A stretch of 64,000 bases of DNA from Bos javanicus (GCF_032452875.1 NC_083869.1:118302001-118366000); one strand, 5' to 3'; shown: positions 60,301 to 61,923, counted from the first letter of the stretch. Translations and numbers: made by a program. Notes: generated from the sequence alone by a model not told the origin.

Positions 60301-60679
60301 GGTGATGGACAAGGCCTGGCGTGCTGCAATTCATGGGGTCGCAAAGAGTCGGACACAACTCAGCAACTGAACTGAACTGAGTTTGAAGTCCCCTACCTTG
60401 GACACCTTCTCTCCCTGGTAACGACCATTTTAGTCTGGAACTTTCAAATCTAGAAGCTCTGGAGTGTTGTGGTTTGAGACCTCGGTGGTCGGGCGTTCTT
60501 GGTCGGGGTGGGTTGCCATGGCAAAGCACCAAGTGACTCACCCTGTACAGTCTCTCAGTGATGAAGAAGTTGTCTCGGAGGCCTTCAAAGAAGGGAAATG
60601 GCTTGTTGATGGCATAAGCGATCTCCAGCTTCTGTTGTATAAAATGCTGAAGAAGAGCCTTTTCCAAGGCCCTAGTCAT
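13436..60679 (-). CDS. SP110: SP110 nuclear body protein, full coding span (15 exons)
   Basis: Spliced minus-strand gene of the Sp100/SP110/SP140 family: interferon-induced nuclear-body proteins that bind chromatin and act in transcription and resistance to intracellular bacteria (mouse Ipr1). Fifteen exons were found by protein similarity and AG/GT splice sites: 60542-60679, 54031-54199, 50454-50720, 48537-48620, 45887-45964, 40290-40439, 38227-38313, 37105-37158, 32713-32931, 24966-25064, 24362-24504, 16947-17059, 16129-16237, 14845-14985, 13436-13549. They sum to 1965 bases (654 residues plus stop) with agreeing phases at every junction and no internal stop. Residue map: Sp100 domain 1-102, linker 103-416, SAND about 425-496, PHD about 497-548, bromodomain-like 571-654. 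Human SP110, from memory, has further small linker exons that I could not find here, so the true product may be longer. Identification is firm; exact exon usage in the linker is inference. Confidence 0.93.
13560..14489. other. SP110 last intron, first part
   Basis: Intron sequence without recognisable elements. On the minus strand it holds frames without family similarity; nothing coding is supported. Confidence 0.5.
14490..14683 (+). mobile_element. Bov-tA SINE in SP110 intron
   Basis: Head at 14491, end GTCAGACACGACTGAGCGAC. Slightly shortened near 14630. Confidence 0.9.
14845..14985 (-). CDS. SP110: SP110 coding exon 14 (bromodomain first part)
   Basis: 141 bases, phase 0 to 0, residues 571-617. 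Contains YGEPFREAMWLDLVKERL and MRLIFHNHKTFYK, the bromodomain-like helices of the Sp family. Acceptor TGCCCCTAG|ATT; donor TACAAG|GTAAAG. At the place where ordinary bromodomains carry the acetyl-lysine-contacting Asn, the alignment gives Tyr (HNHKTFYK), as in human SP110, so canonical acetyl-lysine reading is doubtful. Confidence 0.95.
15068..15298 (+). mobile_element. Bov-tA2-type SINE
   Basis: Head AAGTGGCTTAGTGGGTTAAG, with the GCAGGAGATGCAGGCAGATG insert typical of the tA2 form, ending CTGAGCACACATG. Confidence 0.88.
15309..15545 (+). mobile_element. MIR SINE
   Basis: Core features TGTGCCAGGCATTGTTCTAA, GATGAGAAACCAGAGAATGG and GAGGTTAAGTAACCTATCC, an ancient mammalian MIR. Confidence 0.8.
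15546..16128. other. SP110 intron, unique sequence
   Basis: No repeat or exon recognised. The frames here continue the PHD exon past its donor and have no family match. Confidence 0.5.
16129..16237 (-). CDS. SP110: SP110 coding exon 13 (PHD finger second part)
   Basis: 109 bases, phase 2 to 0, residues 534-570. It supplies the last zinc ligands (WSCTFC) followed by RMKESSGNQQ and MQPEEQL, matching human SP110. Acceptor CCCCACAG|G; donor CAGCTG|GTGAGT. The segment after the zinc ligands links the PHD finger to the bromodomain. Confidence 0.95.
16797..17010. other. CpG-rich patch overlapping the PHD exon
   Basis: Local cluster of CpG and GC-rich sequence (GGGCCCGCGG, CGGGGCGCCCGCACCCGG) with a plus-strand CCAAT at 16803, in an otherwise CpG-poor region. 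It could be an intragenic CpG island or only a GC-rich exon flank. Confidence 0.45.
16947..17059 (-). CDS. SP110: SP110 coding exon 12 (PHD finger first part)
   Basis: 113 bases, phase 0 to 2, residues 497-533. It begins ENSKECAVCCKGGSLLRC and continues DTCPRFFHEDCHIPP, giving the first Cys pairs (CAVC, CDTC) and the His-Cys pair (HEDC) of a C4HC3 PHD zinc finger that reads histone tails. Donor GAGAG|GTTAGT. The acceptor is a tandem TAGCAG, so the exon may start at 17059 or, with one extra Gln codon, at 17062. It sits beside a CpG-rich patch. Confidence 0.95.
17424..17575 (+). repeat. Local duplication, copy 1
   Basis: A non-SINE segment (TGCCCCACTGTGG, then GGATGGTGGGTGGTCAGG, then ACACAAATATGAG) that recurs, diverged, at 18070-18236. 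Confidence 0.75.
17577..17733 (+). mobile_element. BovB 3'-tail fragment
   Basis: CTCAATGGACTCGAATTTGA to GACTCAGCCGACACGACTTA, between the two copies of the local duplication. Confidence 0.85.
17800..18002 (-). mobile_element. Bov-tA SINE
   Basis: Reverse orientation. BOV-A first, head at the right end (CCATCTGAGCCACCAGAGAA). Confidence 0.92.
18070..18236 (+). repeat. Local duplication, copy 2
   Basis: Diverged partner of 17424-17575, sharing AGATGGTGGGTGGTCAGG, CTCAAAGCAACTGAGA and CCCTGCCACCACCC. Confidence 0.75.
18900..19098 (-). mobile_element. Bov-tA SINE
   Basis: Reverse orientation, ending ACCAACTGAGCTATCAGGGA. Forms an inverted pair with 19146-19362. Confidence 0.92.
19146..19362 (+). 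mobile_element. Bov-tA2-type SINE
   Basis: Head GGTGGCACTAGTGGTAAAGA, GGAGACATAAGAGACTCAGG insert, end GACTGAAGTGACGTAGCACG. Confidence 0.92.
19787..20006 (+). mobile_element. Bov-tA SINE
   Basis: GGGCTTTCCTGGTGGCTCAG head to a TAACAACACAACAAC tail. Confidence 0.92.
20290..20800 (+). pseudogene. Degraded retroviral pol (reverse transcriptase) remnant
   Basis: Frame-broken plus-strand sequence with short stretches resembling an ERV reverse transcriptase, such as FIFAGKQNFTWL in one frame and GYLDSFAIIHTLCRQD in another. An AATAAA-bearing, LTR-like stretch at about 19380-19500 may belong to the same old insertion. A BovB tail (20362-20462, minus) interrupts it. Multiple frameshifts make it non-functional. 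The family is not assigned. Confidence 0.45.
20362..20462 (-). mobile_element. BovB 3'-tail fragment
   Basis: (TTCAG)n then TTGCTCAGTCGTGTCCGACT and GTCCATCACCAACTCCC, reverse BovB end. Confidence 0.85.
21008..21165 (-). mobile_element. BovB 3'-tail fragment
   Basis: GTTGTTGTTACTGTTCAGTC to GAGTTGGTGATGCTATCTAA, reverse orientation. Confidence 0.82.
21413..21496 (+). mobile_element. Mariner-type MITE hairpin of the miR-2284/2285 kind
   Basis: 84-base near-palindrome with about 19-base terminal inverted repeats (TTAGGTTGGCCAAAAAGT and its complement, one mismatch) and TA at both ends, typical of Tc1/mariner insertion. The arms pair into a hairpin with a short central loop. Ruminant genomes carry many such hairpins, and the large bta-miR-2284/2285 microRNA family derives from them. 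The arm sequences here differ somewhat from the mature forms I remember. It lies in the SP110 intron between the SAND and PHD exons. Confidence 0.8.
21730..22372 (+). mobile_element. BovB 3' fragment
   Basis: From GTGGAAACAATGTCAGACTT through the ORF C-terminus (GTTATGAACAACCTAGATAG) to the (ACTGA)n tail. Confidence 0.92.
22373..24361. other. SP110 intron, mostly unrecognised
   Basis: AT-rich to about 22860, then unique sequence. A direct repeat of CTTTGGGGGACC occurs at 22851-22873. No exon of SP110 or of another gene is supported. Confidence 0.45.
24362..24504 (-). CDS. SP110: SP110 coding exon 11 (SAND domain second part)
   Basis: 143 bases, phase 1 to 0, residues 449-496. It reads SSKKCIQNEKGVWFTPTEFE and then an EGKRKHSRNWK core, with RNWK in place of the KDWK motif of DNA-binding SAND domains. 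It ends LGKLLQ, an LxxLL motif as in human SP110, where it is proposed to contact nuclear receptors. Acceptor CTTCCAG|GA; donor CTGCAG|GTATTG. The frame used here is not the longest open frame across the region but is the one in phase with both neighbours. Confidence 0.93.
24966..25064 (-). CDS. SP110: SP110 coding exon 10 (SAND domain first part)
   Basis: 99 bases, phase 1 to 1, residues 416-448. It contains DFHSPELPVTCGEAKGILY and ends KEKMKQ, the start of the SAND DNA-binding fold, almost identical to human SP110. Acceptor CTATTTTCAG|AA; donor GCAAG|GTGAGT. A CHR SINE (25085-25355) lies about 20 bases upstream of the exon in transcript order, close to the branch-point region. A human basic exon normally preceding this one (KEKDICSSSKRR-type, from memory) was not found. 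Confidence 0.95.
25085..25355 (+). mobile_element. CHR-2-type SINE, close to the SAND exon
   Basis: GGAGTTCCCTGGTGGTTCAG head, GAAGCCCGTGCACCAGCGCG body, ACCCAGCCCAACCAAAAACC and an AAATA-type tail. Only about 20 bases from the acceptor of SP110 exon 10. Confidence 0.9.
26017..26232 (+). mobile_element. Bov-tA2-type SINE
   Basis: GGGCTTCCTAGGGGCACTGG head, GGAGACATAAGAGACTCAGG insert, BOV-A body. Confidence 0.9.
26245..26478 (-). mobile_element. BovB 3' fragment
   Basis: TTCAGTTCAGTCGCTCAGTC to GGCCAAAGTACTGGAGTTTC, reverse orientation. Confidence 0.9.
26480..27665. other. SP110 intron, unique sequence
   Basis: No repeat or exon recognised. Open frames here have no recognisable similarity. 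Confidence 0.45.
27666..27865 (+). mobile_element. CHR-1-type SINE
   Basis: GGACTTCCCTGGTGGTCCAC head, GGTCGGGGAACTAAGATCC, GCAGCGTGGCCAGAAAAC and a long A-rich tail. Confidence 0.88.
28020..28345 (+). mobile_element. CHR-2-type SINE
   Basis: GGGGACTTCCCTGGTGGGTC head, ACTGAGCTCATGCTCCAGAA and repeated AAGCCC-type body, AATAATAATAAAT tail. Confidence 0.9.
28450..28660 (+). mobile_element. Probable MIR fragment
   Basis: GCACAACAACCTTAGGAAAG, CTCATTTTAGAGTTGGGGAC and GGCATTGGAATCCAGACATG follow the MIR order, but diverged. Confidence 0.5.
28706..28845 (-). mobile_element. Broken BOV-A pieces
   Basis: Two BOV-A heads (TCAGTCGTGTCCGACTCTTT and TCAGTCACGTCCGACTCTTT) separated by a GTGTGTGTG stretch, without complete bodies. 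Confidence 0.65.
29060..29342 (-). mobile_element. BOV-A2 SINE, full dimer
   Basis: Reverse orientation, two BOV-A units, ending in a (CAG)n tract at 29325-29342. Confidence 0.92.
29343..29924. other. SP110 intron, unique sequence
   Basis: Nothing recognised. Confidence 0.4.
29925..30140 (+). mobile_element. Ruminant L1 3'-UTR fragment
   Basis: ATTTAAAATGGATAACCAAC, TATAGCACAGGGAACTCTAC and TAACTGAGTCAGTTTGCTG, typical artiodactyl L1 3' end. Confidence 0.75.
30169..30300 (+). mobile_element. CHR-1-type SINE
   Basis: GCACTTCCCTGGTGGTCCAG head, GGGGTCGATCCCTGG B-box region, ATGGCCGAAAAAAG end. Confidence 0.85.
30745..30958 (+). mobile_element. Ruminant L1 3'-UTR fragment
   Basis: GCACAGGGAACTCCGCTCAA, ATACCTGATTCACTGTGCTA and ACACTGTAAATCAACTACAG. 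Confidence 0.75.
30959..31178 (-). mobile_element. Bov-tA2-type SINE
   Basis: Reverse orientation. BOV-A first, CTCATGTCTCCTGCATTGGC and CCACCAGCGCCATCTGGGAA at the head end. Confidence 0.92.
31262..31480 (+). mobile_element. Old hAT-like DNA transposon fragment
   Basis: CAGCCAACTACAGCCCAGGA at one end, TTTTATTGGAGCGGAGCCAG internally and TCTGGCCCGTTATAGAAAGT at the other, as in a common old hAT-type element. The family name is not certain. Confidence 0.45.
31716..31924 (-). mobile_element. Bov-tA SINE
   Basis: Reverse orientation. CTTTGCGACCCCATGGACTA to GTCAGAGCCACCAGGGAAGT. Confidence 0.92.
32048..32172 (-). mobile_element. CHR-1-type SINE
   Basis: Reverse orientation. TTTTGGCCACACCGCACCAC to CCTAACCACCGGATGACCAG. 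Confidence 0.88.
32190..32370 (-). mobile_element. CHR-type SINE
   Basis: Reverse orientation. AATATTTATTTGTTCATTTG tail side, head at CCACTGGACCAGCAGGGAAG. Near the cryptic end of SP110 exon 9. Confidence 0.88.
32713..32931 (-). CDS. SP110: SP110 coding exon 9 (duplicated linker unit, copy 2, altered donor)
   Basis: Acceptor GCTCCAG|GA at 32932-32933. The unit AASSGLRIQEKLQGVNQVTQ and onward to MPAQKD is paralogous to exon 6 and to the second human unit. At the position of the exon 6 donor (after 32782) the sequence reads AGG|ATAAAG, not GTAAGG, so that donor is lost. The frame stays open and reaches CACAG|GTGATG at 32713, which keeps phase 1. I therefore end the exon there (219 bases, residues 343-415). 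The alternatives are that the exon is skipped or another donor is used; only RNA can decide. Confidence 0.65.
33362..33488 (+). mobile_element. BOV-A2 fragment (one unit)
   Basis: GCTACTGCTAAGTCGCTTCA to GGTTGCCATTTCCTTCTCC. Confidence 0.88.
34312..34537 (-). mobile_element. Bov-tA2-type SINE
   Basis: Reverse orientation. GTGCTAAGTCACTTCAGTCG to AGGGTCACCTGGGAAGTCCC. Confidence 0.9.
34855..35284 (+). mobile_element. BovB 3' fragment
   Basis: ATAGCTATGGTTTTCCCAGT to the GAACTGAACTGAACTGA tail. Confidence 0.92.
35285..37104. other. SP110 intron, AT-rich
   Basis: AT-rich sequence with a purine/pyrimidine-alternating TA/TG/CA stretch at 36270-36365 (GTATATATACATATATATAA and onward). No exon recognised. 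Confidence 0.45.
37105..37158 (-). CDS. SP110: SP110 coding exon 8 (short linker exon)
   Basis: 54 bases, phase 1 to 1, residues 325-342 (DSVDDDSKLSLEKSPGKK). It has a good acceptor (ACTTTCAAG|AT) and an excellent donor (C|GTAAGTG), is in frame with both neighbours and contains no stop. I have no firm human counterpart in memory, so it could be lineage-specific, skipped in some transcripts, or a chance exon. Its EKSPGKK end resembles the basic linker pieces of the family. Confidence 0.7.
37267..37480 (+). mobile_element. Bov-tA SINE
   Basis: GGGCTTCCCTGCTGGCTCAG head to GACTGAGCTACTTCACTTTC, about 110 bases upstream of SP110 exon 8 in transcript order. Confidence 0.92.
37735..37947 (-). mobile_element. 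Bov-tA SINE
   Basis: Reverse orientation. AAAGTGAAAGAGTCGCTCAG to GTCTCAGCCACCAGGGGAGC. Confidence 0.92.
38227..38313 (-). CDS. SP110: SP110 coding exon 7 (linker)
   Basis: 87 bases, phase 1 to 1, residues 296-324 (EISDNTSEMDEGKRPQEPPS and onward to THGK). It matches the human SP110 segment TSEMNEGKRSQ and PSTPRRVTQG that sits between the two repeat units. Acceptor TTTTTCCCCAG|AG, preceded by a long pyrimidine tract; donor GCAAAG|GTGAGG. Confidence 0.92.
38590..39480. mobile_element. Old DNA-transposon-like fragment interrupted by a CHR SINE
   Basis: Stretches such as CAGGTCAAAATTGTTCTCAT and TTGCCTTTTTTTGCTATGTT, and the frame at 39308-39535, recall the degraded interior of a hAT-type element. 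Family not certain. Confidence 0.35.
38919..39112 (+). mobile_element. CHR-2-type SINE with target-site duplication
   Basis: GGACTTCCCTGGTGGTCCAG head to ACCCGATGCAGCCAAAAGG. An 11-base direct repeat, AGTCTATGTGA, flanks it (38908-38918 and 39113-39123). Confidence 0.92.
39620..39770 (+). mobile_element. L1 3'-end fragment
   Basis: TACCTGAAACTAACATAATA and TGTACACCAAACATATTTCA, an old L1 3' UTR. Confidence 0.55.
40007..40170 (+). mobile_element. L1 (BovL1-type) 3' end
   Basis: GAGGGAGGCGGGTTCAGGAT, GGCAAAACCAATACAATATT and an A-rich tail. Same 3' end as the minus-strand L1 at 55268. Confidence 0.85.
40290..40439 (-). CDS. SP110: SP110 coding exon 6 (duplicated linker unit, copy 1)
   Basis: 150 bases, phase 1 to 1, residues 246-295. 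Encodes the repeat unit beginning AALPGHGIQKTLQGLDQVT and ending QMPKSE. Acceptor TTTGGCCAG|GGG; donor CAGAGG|GTAAGG. It is paralogous, over the same 150-base length, to 32782-32931. The flanking intron sequence downstream of the donor is also recognisably similar. Human SP110 carries the same unit twice, so the duplication predates ruminants. Confidence 0.9.
41085..41297 (+). mobile_element. Bov-tA SINE
   Basis: GACTTCTCTGGTGGCTCAGA head to GATATGACTGAGTGACTTGC. Confidence 0.9.
41298..42424. other. SP110 intron, unique sequence
   Basis: Nothing recognised. A missing basic linker exon could be hidden in this intron, but I could not find one with a matching frame. Confidence 0.4.
42425..42635 (+). 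mobile_element. Ruminant L1 3'-UTR fragment
   Basis: GAAATGGATAACCAACAAGG, CAGCCCAGGGAGCTCCCCTC, then an A-rich end. Confidence 0.7.
43152..43352 (-). mobile_element. Bov-tA SINE
   Basis: Reverse orientation. AAGTGAAAGTCGCTCAGTCA to CATCTGAGTCACCAGGG, lacking a few bases near 43300. Confidence 0.9.
43612..44345 (+). mobile_element. BovB 3' fragment (longest of the small copies)
   Basis: Starts at the end of the RT region (AAAGTGGAGAGTGAAATAGT), open frame to about 44143, (GAACT)n tail. Contains the stretch that is deleted from the big copy at 57583-60379. Confidence 0.93.
44608..44945 (+). mobile_element. CHR-2-type SINE
   Basis: GGGCTTCCATGGTGACTCAG head, CACAACAACTGAGCCTATGC body, AAATAAATACATAAATAAAC tail. 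Confidence 0.9.
44946..45886. other. SP110 intron, unique sequence
   Basis: Nothing recognised. Confidence 0.4.
45887..45964 (-). CDS. SP110: SP110 coding exon 5 (linker)
   Basis: 78 bases, phase 1 to 1, residues 220-245 (VKRDDVPEPSDPKELQEASR and onward to SKK). It corresponds to the human PEPNDPEEPQE stretch. Acceptor TTTTGTCAG|TG; donor AGAAAG|GTAAGG. A following basic exon known in human (CIWSTPKRR-type sequence, from memory) was not found between here and 40439. Confidence 0.9.
45965..47069. other. SP110 intron, unique sequence
   Basis: Nothing recognised apart from short A/T-rich runs. Confidence 0.4.
47070..47235 (-). mobile_element. CHR-type SINE and adjoining L1 scrap
   Basis: TATATTTATTGGCCACCCCT to CTTAACCACTGGACCACTGA (CHR, to 47188), then a T-run with AAATTGGAGAATAATTGC of an L1 3' end. 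Confidence 0.8.
47535..47995 (+). mobile_element. Solo-LTR-like element (ERV class I type)
   Basis: Contains ACCAATCAGAAGAACAT, a TATA-like ATATAAAACTTC (about 47812), GCCTGGCAAAGCAATATAGC where an AATAAA is expected, and a U5-like CTCTGTCTCTGAGCTA. This pattern is typical of class I ERV LTRs. Ends are approximate and no internal viral sequence adjoins. Confidence 0.55.
48271..48312. repeat. (TG)21 microsatellite
   Basis: 42 bases of uninterrupted TG, in SP110 intron 4, joined directly to a Bov-tA. Likely polymorphic. On the transcript strand it is (CA)n, a known splicing-modulator motif type. Confidence 0.95.
48313..48503 (-). mobile_element. Bov-tA SINE
   Basis: Reverse orientation. AGTTGCTCAGTCATATCCTA to TCTAAACCACCAGCGAAGCC, starting about 35 bases from the donor of SP110 exon 4. 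Confidence 0.9.
48537..48620 (-). CDS. SP110: SP110 coding exon 4 (linker)
   Basis: 84 bases, phase 1 to 1, residues 192-219 (VSSDNLTPQIKDKEDTQEM and onward). It matches the human SP110 linker motif SDNLIPQIRDKEDPQEM. Acceptor CTGCGCAG|TG; donor GTGCCAG|GTAATC. A Bov-tA SINE ends about 35 bases beyond the donor, and a (TG)21 tract lies about 225 bases beyond it. Confidence 0.92.
48800..48928 (-). mobile_element. CHR-1-type SINE, diverged
   Basis: Reverse orientation. CCCAGCCAGGGATCAAATCG and TCTTAATCGCCGTACTGCCA. Confidence 0.75.
49028..49248 (-). mobile_element. Bov-tA SINE
   Basis: Reverse orientation. CTCAGTAGTGTCTTTTTCGA to CACTGTGACACCTGGGAAGC. Confidence 0.9.
49249..49947. other. SP110 intron, unique sequence
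   Basis: A 153-residue minus-strand frame (49399-49860) exists but shows no family similarity and cannot be placed in the SP110 phase with clear splice sites. Confidence 0.4.
49948..50152 (-). mobile_element. Bov-tA SINE
   Basis: Reverse orientation. AGTGTTAGTCACTCAGTCAT to CGGTCTGAGCTGCCAGGGAA. Confidence 0.92.
50454..50720 (-). CDS. SP110: SP110 coding exon 3 (Pro/Ser-rich linker)
   Basis: 267 bases, phase 1 to 1, residues 103-192. It starts VVTSHGGWSRITTTLLEAP, aligning with the human segment that contains LLEAP, and ends IQKGRLSP. It is rich in Pro, Ser and Arg and is probably disordered. Acceptor AATCCCAG|TTG; donor TCCAG|GTGAGA. Another frame is also open through this stretch, but only this frame continues from exon 2 and into exon 4. 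Protein conservation is weaker here than in the domains. Confidence 0.88.
50775..51015 (-). mobile_element. Ruminant L1 3'-UTR fragment
   Basis: Reverse orientation. TATTGAGGTATAGCTAATTA, GTTCCCTGTGCTATACAGGA and GCTATCCATTTTAAATACAG. Confidence 0.75.
51378..51598 (+). mobile_element. Bov-tA SINE
   Basis: GCTTCCCTGGTGGCTCAGTA head to an AACAACAACAATAAT tail. Forms an inverted pair with 51608-51796. Confidence 0.92.
51608..51796 (-). mobile_element. Bov-tA SINE
   Basis: Reverse orientation. TTGTGTCCAACTCTTTGCAA to TGCAGGTGGATTCTTTACCA. Confidence 0.9.
51797..52688. other. SP110 intron, pyrimidine-rich in part
   Basis: Unique sequence. T/C-rich from about 52440 to 52660. No exon recognised. 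Confidence 0.4.
52689..52812 (+). mobile_element. CHR-1-type SINE
   Basis: GGGACTTCCCTGGCAGTTTG head, TGGTCAGGGAGCTAAGATCC, CATGGCTAAAAAAAAAACC end. Confidence 0.85.
53128..53300 (+). mobile_element. L1 3'-UTR fragment
   Basis: GGACCTACTGTACAGCATGG, GAATCACTCTGCTATATACC and GTTAATCAACTGTACTTCAA. Confidence 0.7.
53688..54012 (+). mobile_element. CHR-2-type SINE
   Basis: GACTTCCCCGGTGGTCCTTG head, CACGACTGCTGAGCCTGTGC, GACCCAGTACAACCAAATGA and an AAATAAATAC tail, next to the SP110 exon 2 donor. Confidence 0.9.
54031..54199 (-). CDS. SP110: SP110 coding exon 2 (Sp100/HSR domain second half)
   Basis: Encodes residues 47-102 plus one base (ESMEACENLVPLSRVVYNIL and onward to LNSFTR). The segment VPLSRVVYNILTQLEKTF and the following FSQINLNEYPNL are diagnostic of the Sp100 domain and closely match human SP110. 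Acceptor TTTTTAAG|GAA; donor AGAG|GTATGA; phase 0 in, 1 out. A CHR SINE (53688-54012) ends about 20 bases beyond the donor in the next intron. Confidence 0.95.
54200..55017. other. SP110 intron 1, unique sequence
   Basis: No repeat or exon recognised. Confidence 0.4.
55018..56950 (+). mobile_element. Retroviral LTR (ruminant ERV), split by an L1
   Basis: Plus-strand LTR-like sequence on both sides of an L1 insertion. The right part has a TATA-like GTATATAAGG (about 56739) and an AATAAA (about 56833) followed by a U5-like stretch. Without the L1 it would be roughly 600 bases, fitting a solo LTR. No coding retroviral genes are attached. The outer ends are approximate because terminal duplications could not be fixed. 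Confidence 0.65.
55268..56592 (-). mobile_element. 5'-truncated L1 LINE inserted in the LTR
   Basis: Minus-strand ruminant L1: the poly(T) at 55268 marks the tail, then the 3' UTR, then the C-terminal part of ORF2 (open from 56588 to 55605, 327 residues) with its Cys-rich zinc knuckle (CWRGCGEKGTLLHCWW) and YTMEYYSAIKKN. The element is 5'-truncated. It is flanked by a 15-base direct repeat with one mismatch (55253-55267 and 56593-56607), the signature of L1 endonuclease insertion at a TT/AAAA site. Confidence 0.93.
57172..57575 (+). mobile_element. MLT1-type (ERVL-MaLR) LTR fragment
   Basis: Recognisable by the early segment ATTGAATGATGCCTCC and the late segment ending near AACTGTGAGAGAACATATTT and TTTTAAGCCATCTAGTTTG. 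The right end is cut off at the BovB start and does not resume after it. Confidence 0.65.
57583..60379 (+). mobile_element. BovB (RTE) LINE, long copy, coding region broken
   Basis: Near full-length BovB on the plus strand. The endonuclease region shows YCIGTWNVRSM (from about 57850), GISELKW, IIGDWNAKVG (about 58255) and a SDHELL motif (about 58543). The reverse transcriptase shows AFDCVDQNKLW and YADDTTLMAES (about 59898). It is inactive: frame breaks fall near 57960, 58196 and 59340, a stop lies at 59971-59973, and about 300 bases seen in other copies (for example 43940-44250) are missing near 60290. The 3' end has the usual GAACTGAACTGA tail. It sits in the SP110 intron between coding exons 1 and 2. 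A 7-base repeat, AGTTTGA (57576-57582 and 60380-60386), is a possible but weak target-site duplication. Confidence 0.93.
60542..60679 (-). CDS. SP110: SP110 coding exon 1 (start codon, Sp100/HSR domain first half)
   Basis: Encodes residues 1-46, beginning MTRALEKALLQHF and ending at ERLYR. It includes the family-typical KPFPFFEGL segment of the Sp100 (HSR/CARD-like) homodimerisation domain, which targets these proteins to nuclear bodies. The ATG is at 60679. An acceptor (TTTTGTAG) ends at 60690, so 10 untranslated bases precede the ATG in this exon and the remaining 5' UTR must lie in upstream exon(s). The donor is AGG|GTGAGT, phase 0. Human SP110 has a near-identical exon, with an alternative ATG three codons upstream by memory. 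Confidence 0.93.
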
Positions 60680-60689
60680 GGTGTCTCTC

Positions 60690-61211
60690 CTACAAAAGGG
60701 GCACAAGAAGAAAGGAGAATAAAGATTTTGCAGAGTTAGGGGAGCCACTCTCTGTGTTGCACAGGCATCTGGAGACAGGCATTCTGGTCCCAAAGGCATC
60801 CTTTAGCGGTCCACAAAGCCACCTCTGCTGAAAAGACTCATGGGCTTAGGAAGCAGTGACAGTGCTCAGCAACACAGAGGGCAAGGTAACCCACAATGTG
60901 ACGCAGGAATCCCGAAGGGGCAGCTGGTAATAAACAGAGCCACTATGTACCGAGTGCTTCCTGTGTCCATTTCACATCTCAGAACAGACATGGCCGTGGG
61001 ACATCACAATAGTTGACCATTTATAGGCCATGCAAAATATCAATAAGTTACAATAGGAAGAAAATGCAGCTTTGATATTCTTGACAAATTGTTGAGAAAA
61101 GGGAAGCAGTAACAAAAAATTCAATCACCTAGAGATTAAAAAAAAAAAAACACAAAATGAACACAGATCTTTTTTTCCAACTTTGTATCGAAGAGAAAAT
61201 TGAACTGTAAT
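60690..61211. other. SP110 5' intron, unique sequence
   Basis: Sequence upstream of the ATG exon. Nothing recognised apart from a poly(A) run at 61138-61150. Confidence 0.4.
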
Positions 61212-61383
61212 TATGGAGACACAGGAGATTCAAGTTCAATCCCTGGGTCGGGAAGATCCCCTGGAGTAGGAAATGGCAACCCACTCCAGTATTCTTGCCT
61301 GGAAAATTCCATGGATAGAGGAGCCTGGTGGGTTGTAGTCCATGGGGTCGCAGAGTTGGACACGACTGAGCATGCCTGCACAA
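61212..61383 (+). mobile_element. Bov-tA SINE, head truncated
   Basis: Begins inside the head (GGAGACACAGGAGATTCAAG) and runs through the BOV-A body to CACGACTGAGCATGCCTG. Confidence 0.9.
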
Positions 61384-61764
61384 TGATTTTCTAGGTATTT
61401 AATCCTAGCGGCAGATTGAGCTCCCCTGTCGCTTTCTCCTCATTCCCAAATATGTTAAGTTTAACAGAAAAAAAATATATGTTGCAAAAAACAATCATCA
61501 CAACAGTACTAGAAAATAAGAGAAGATGCTATCAGGATAATGTGAAGAAATCCTAGAAGATAGAGAACCAGTGGGAAAGGAACTAACTAACTGTTCACCA
61601 TCTGCGTAGGGGAAGGATATTGCAAAGATCAGCAGAGAGCCAGAAAGCACCAGAACGACCACTTGCTGAGATGAGGAAGGGGGCCTGAATGACTAATTAT
61701 ACCACATCATTCAGAACAGAACATCCATCATATTCCTCACTCTTCATCTGTTGTGATTGCCAAG

Positions 61765-61835
61765 GAAGCCCTTGAGGCACAGAGAGGTTAAATAACTAGC
61801 ATAAAGTATTTGGTGGCCAAGCAGAACTCATCTGA
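61765..61835 (+). mobile_element. Possible MIR fragment
   Basis: GGCACAGAGAGGTTAAATAA followed by a CAGAACTC segment resembles the MIR core. Short and diverged. The palindromic region starts at its right edge. Confidence 0.4.
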
Positions 61836-61849
61836 CCAAGGTCAGATGA
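61828..61849. repeat. Short palindrome overlapping the 61846 hairpin
   Basis: Exact 10-base inverted repeat, TCATCTGACC and GGTCAGATGA, with a 2-base spacer. Its right arm overlaps the left arm of the 30-bp inverted repeat by four bases. Confidence 0.9.
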
Positions 61850-61923
61850 ATACTCATCTATGAGATGCCTGCCATTTCTCACTACTGCAAGATATGGCAG
61901 GCATCTCATAGATGAGTATTCAT
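61846..61923. repeat. Perfect 30-bp inverted repeat (hairpin)
   Basis: Arms 61846-61875 and 61894-61923 are exact reverse complements of each other (30 of 30), separated by an 18-base loop. It is not a known SINE/MITE terminal repeat by recognition. It lies upstream of the SP110 ATG exon, in a presumed 5' intron. Confidence 0.95.

Noticed and set aside
57576..60386. AGTTTGA repeats as a firm BovB target-site duplication
   Set aside because: Only seven bases, and the MLT1 sequence left of the insertion does not resume on the right, so the junction is not a simple insertion.
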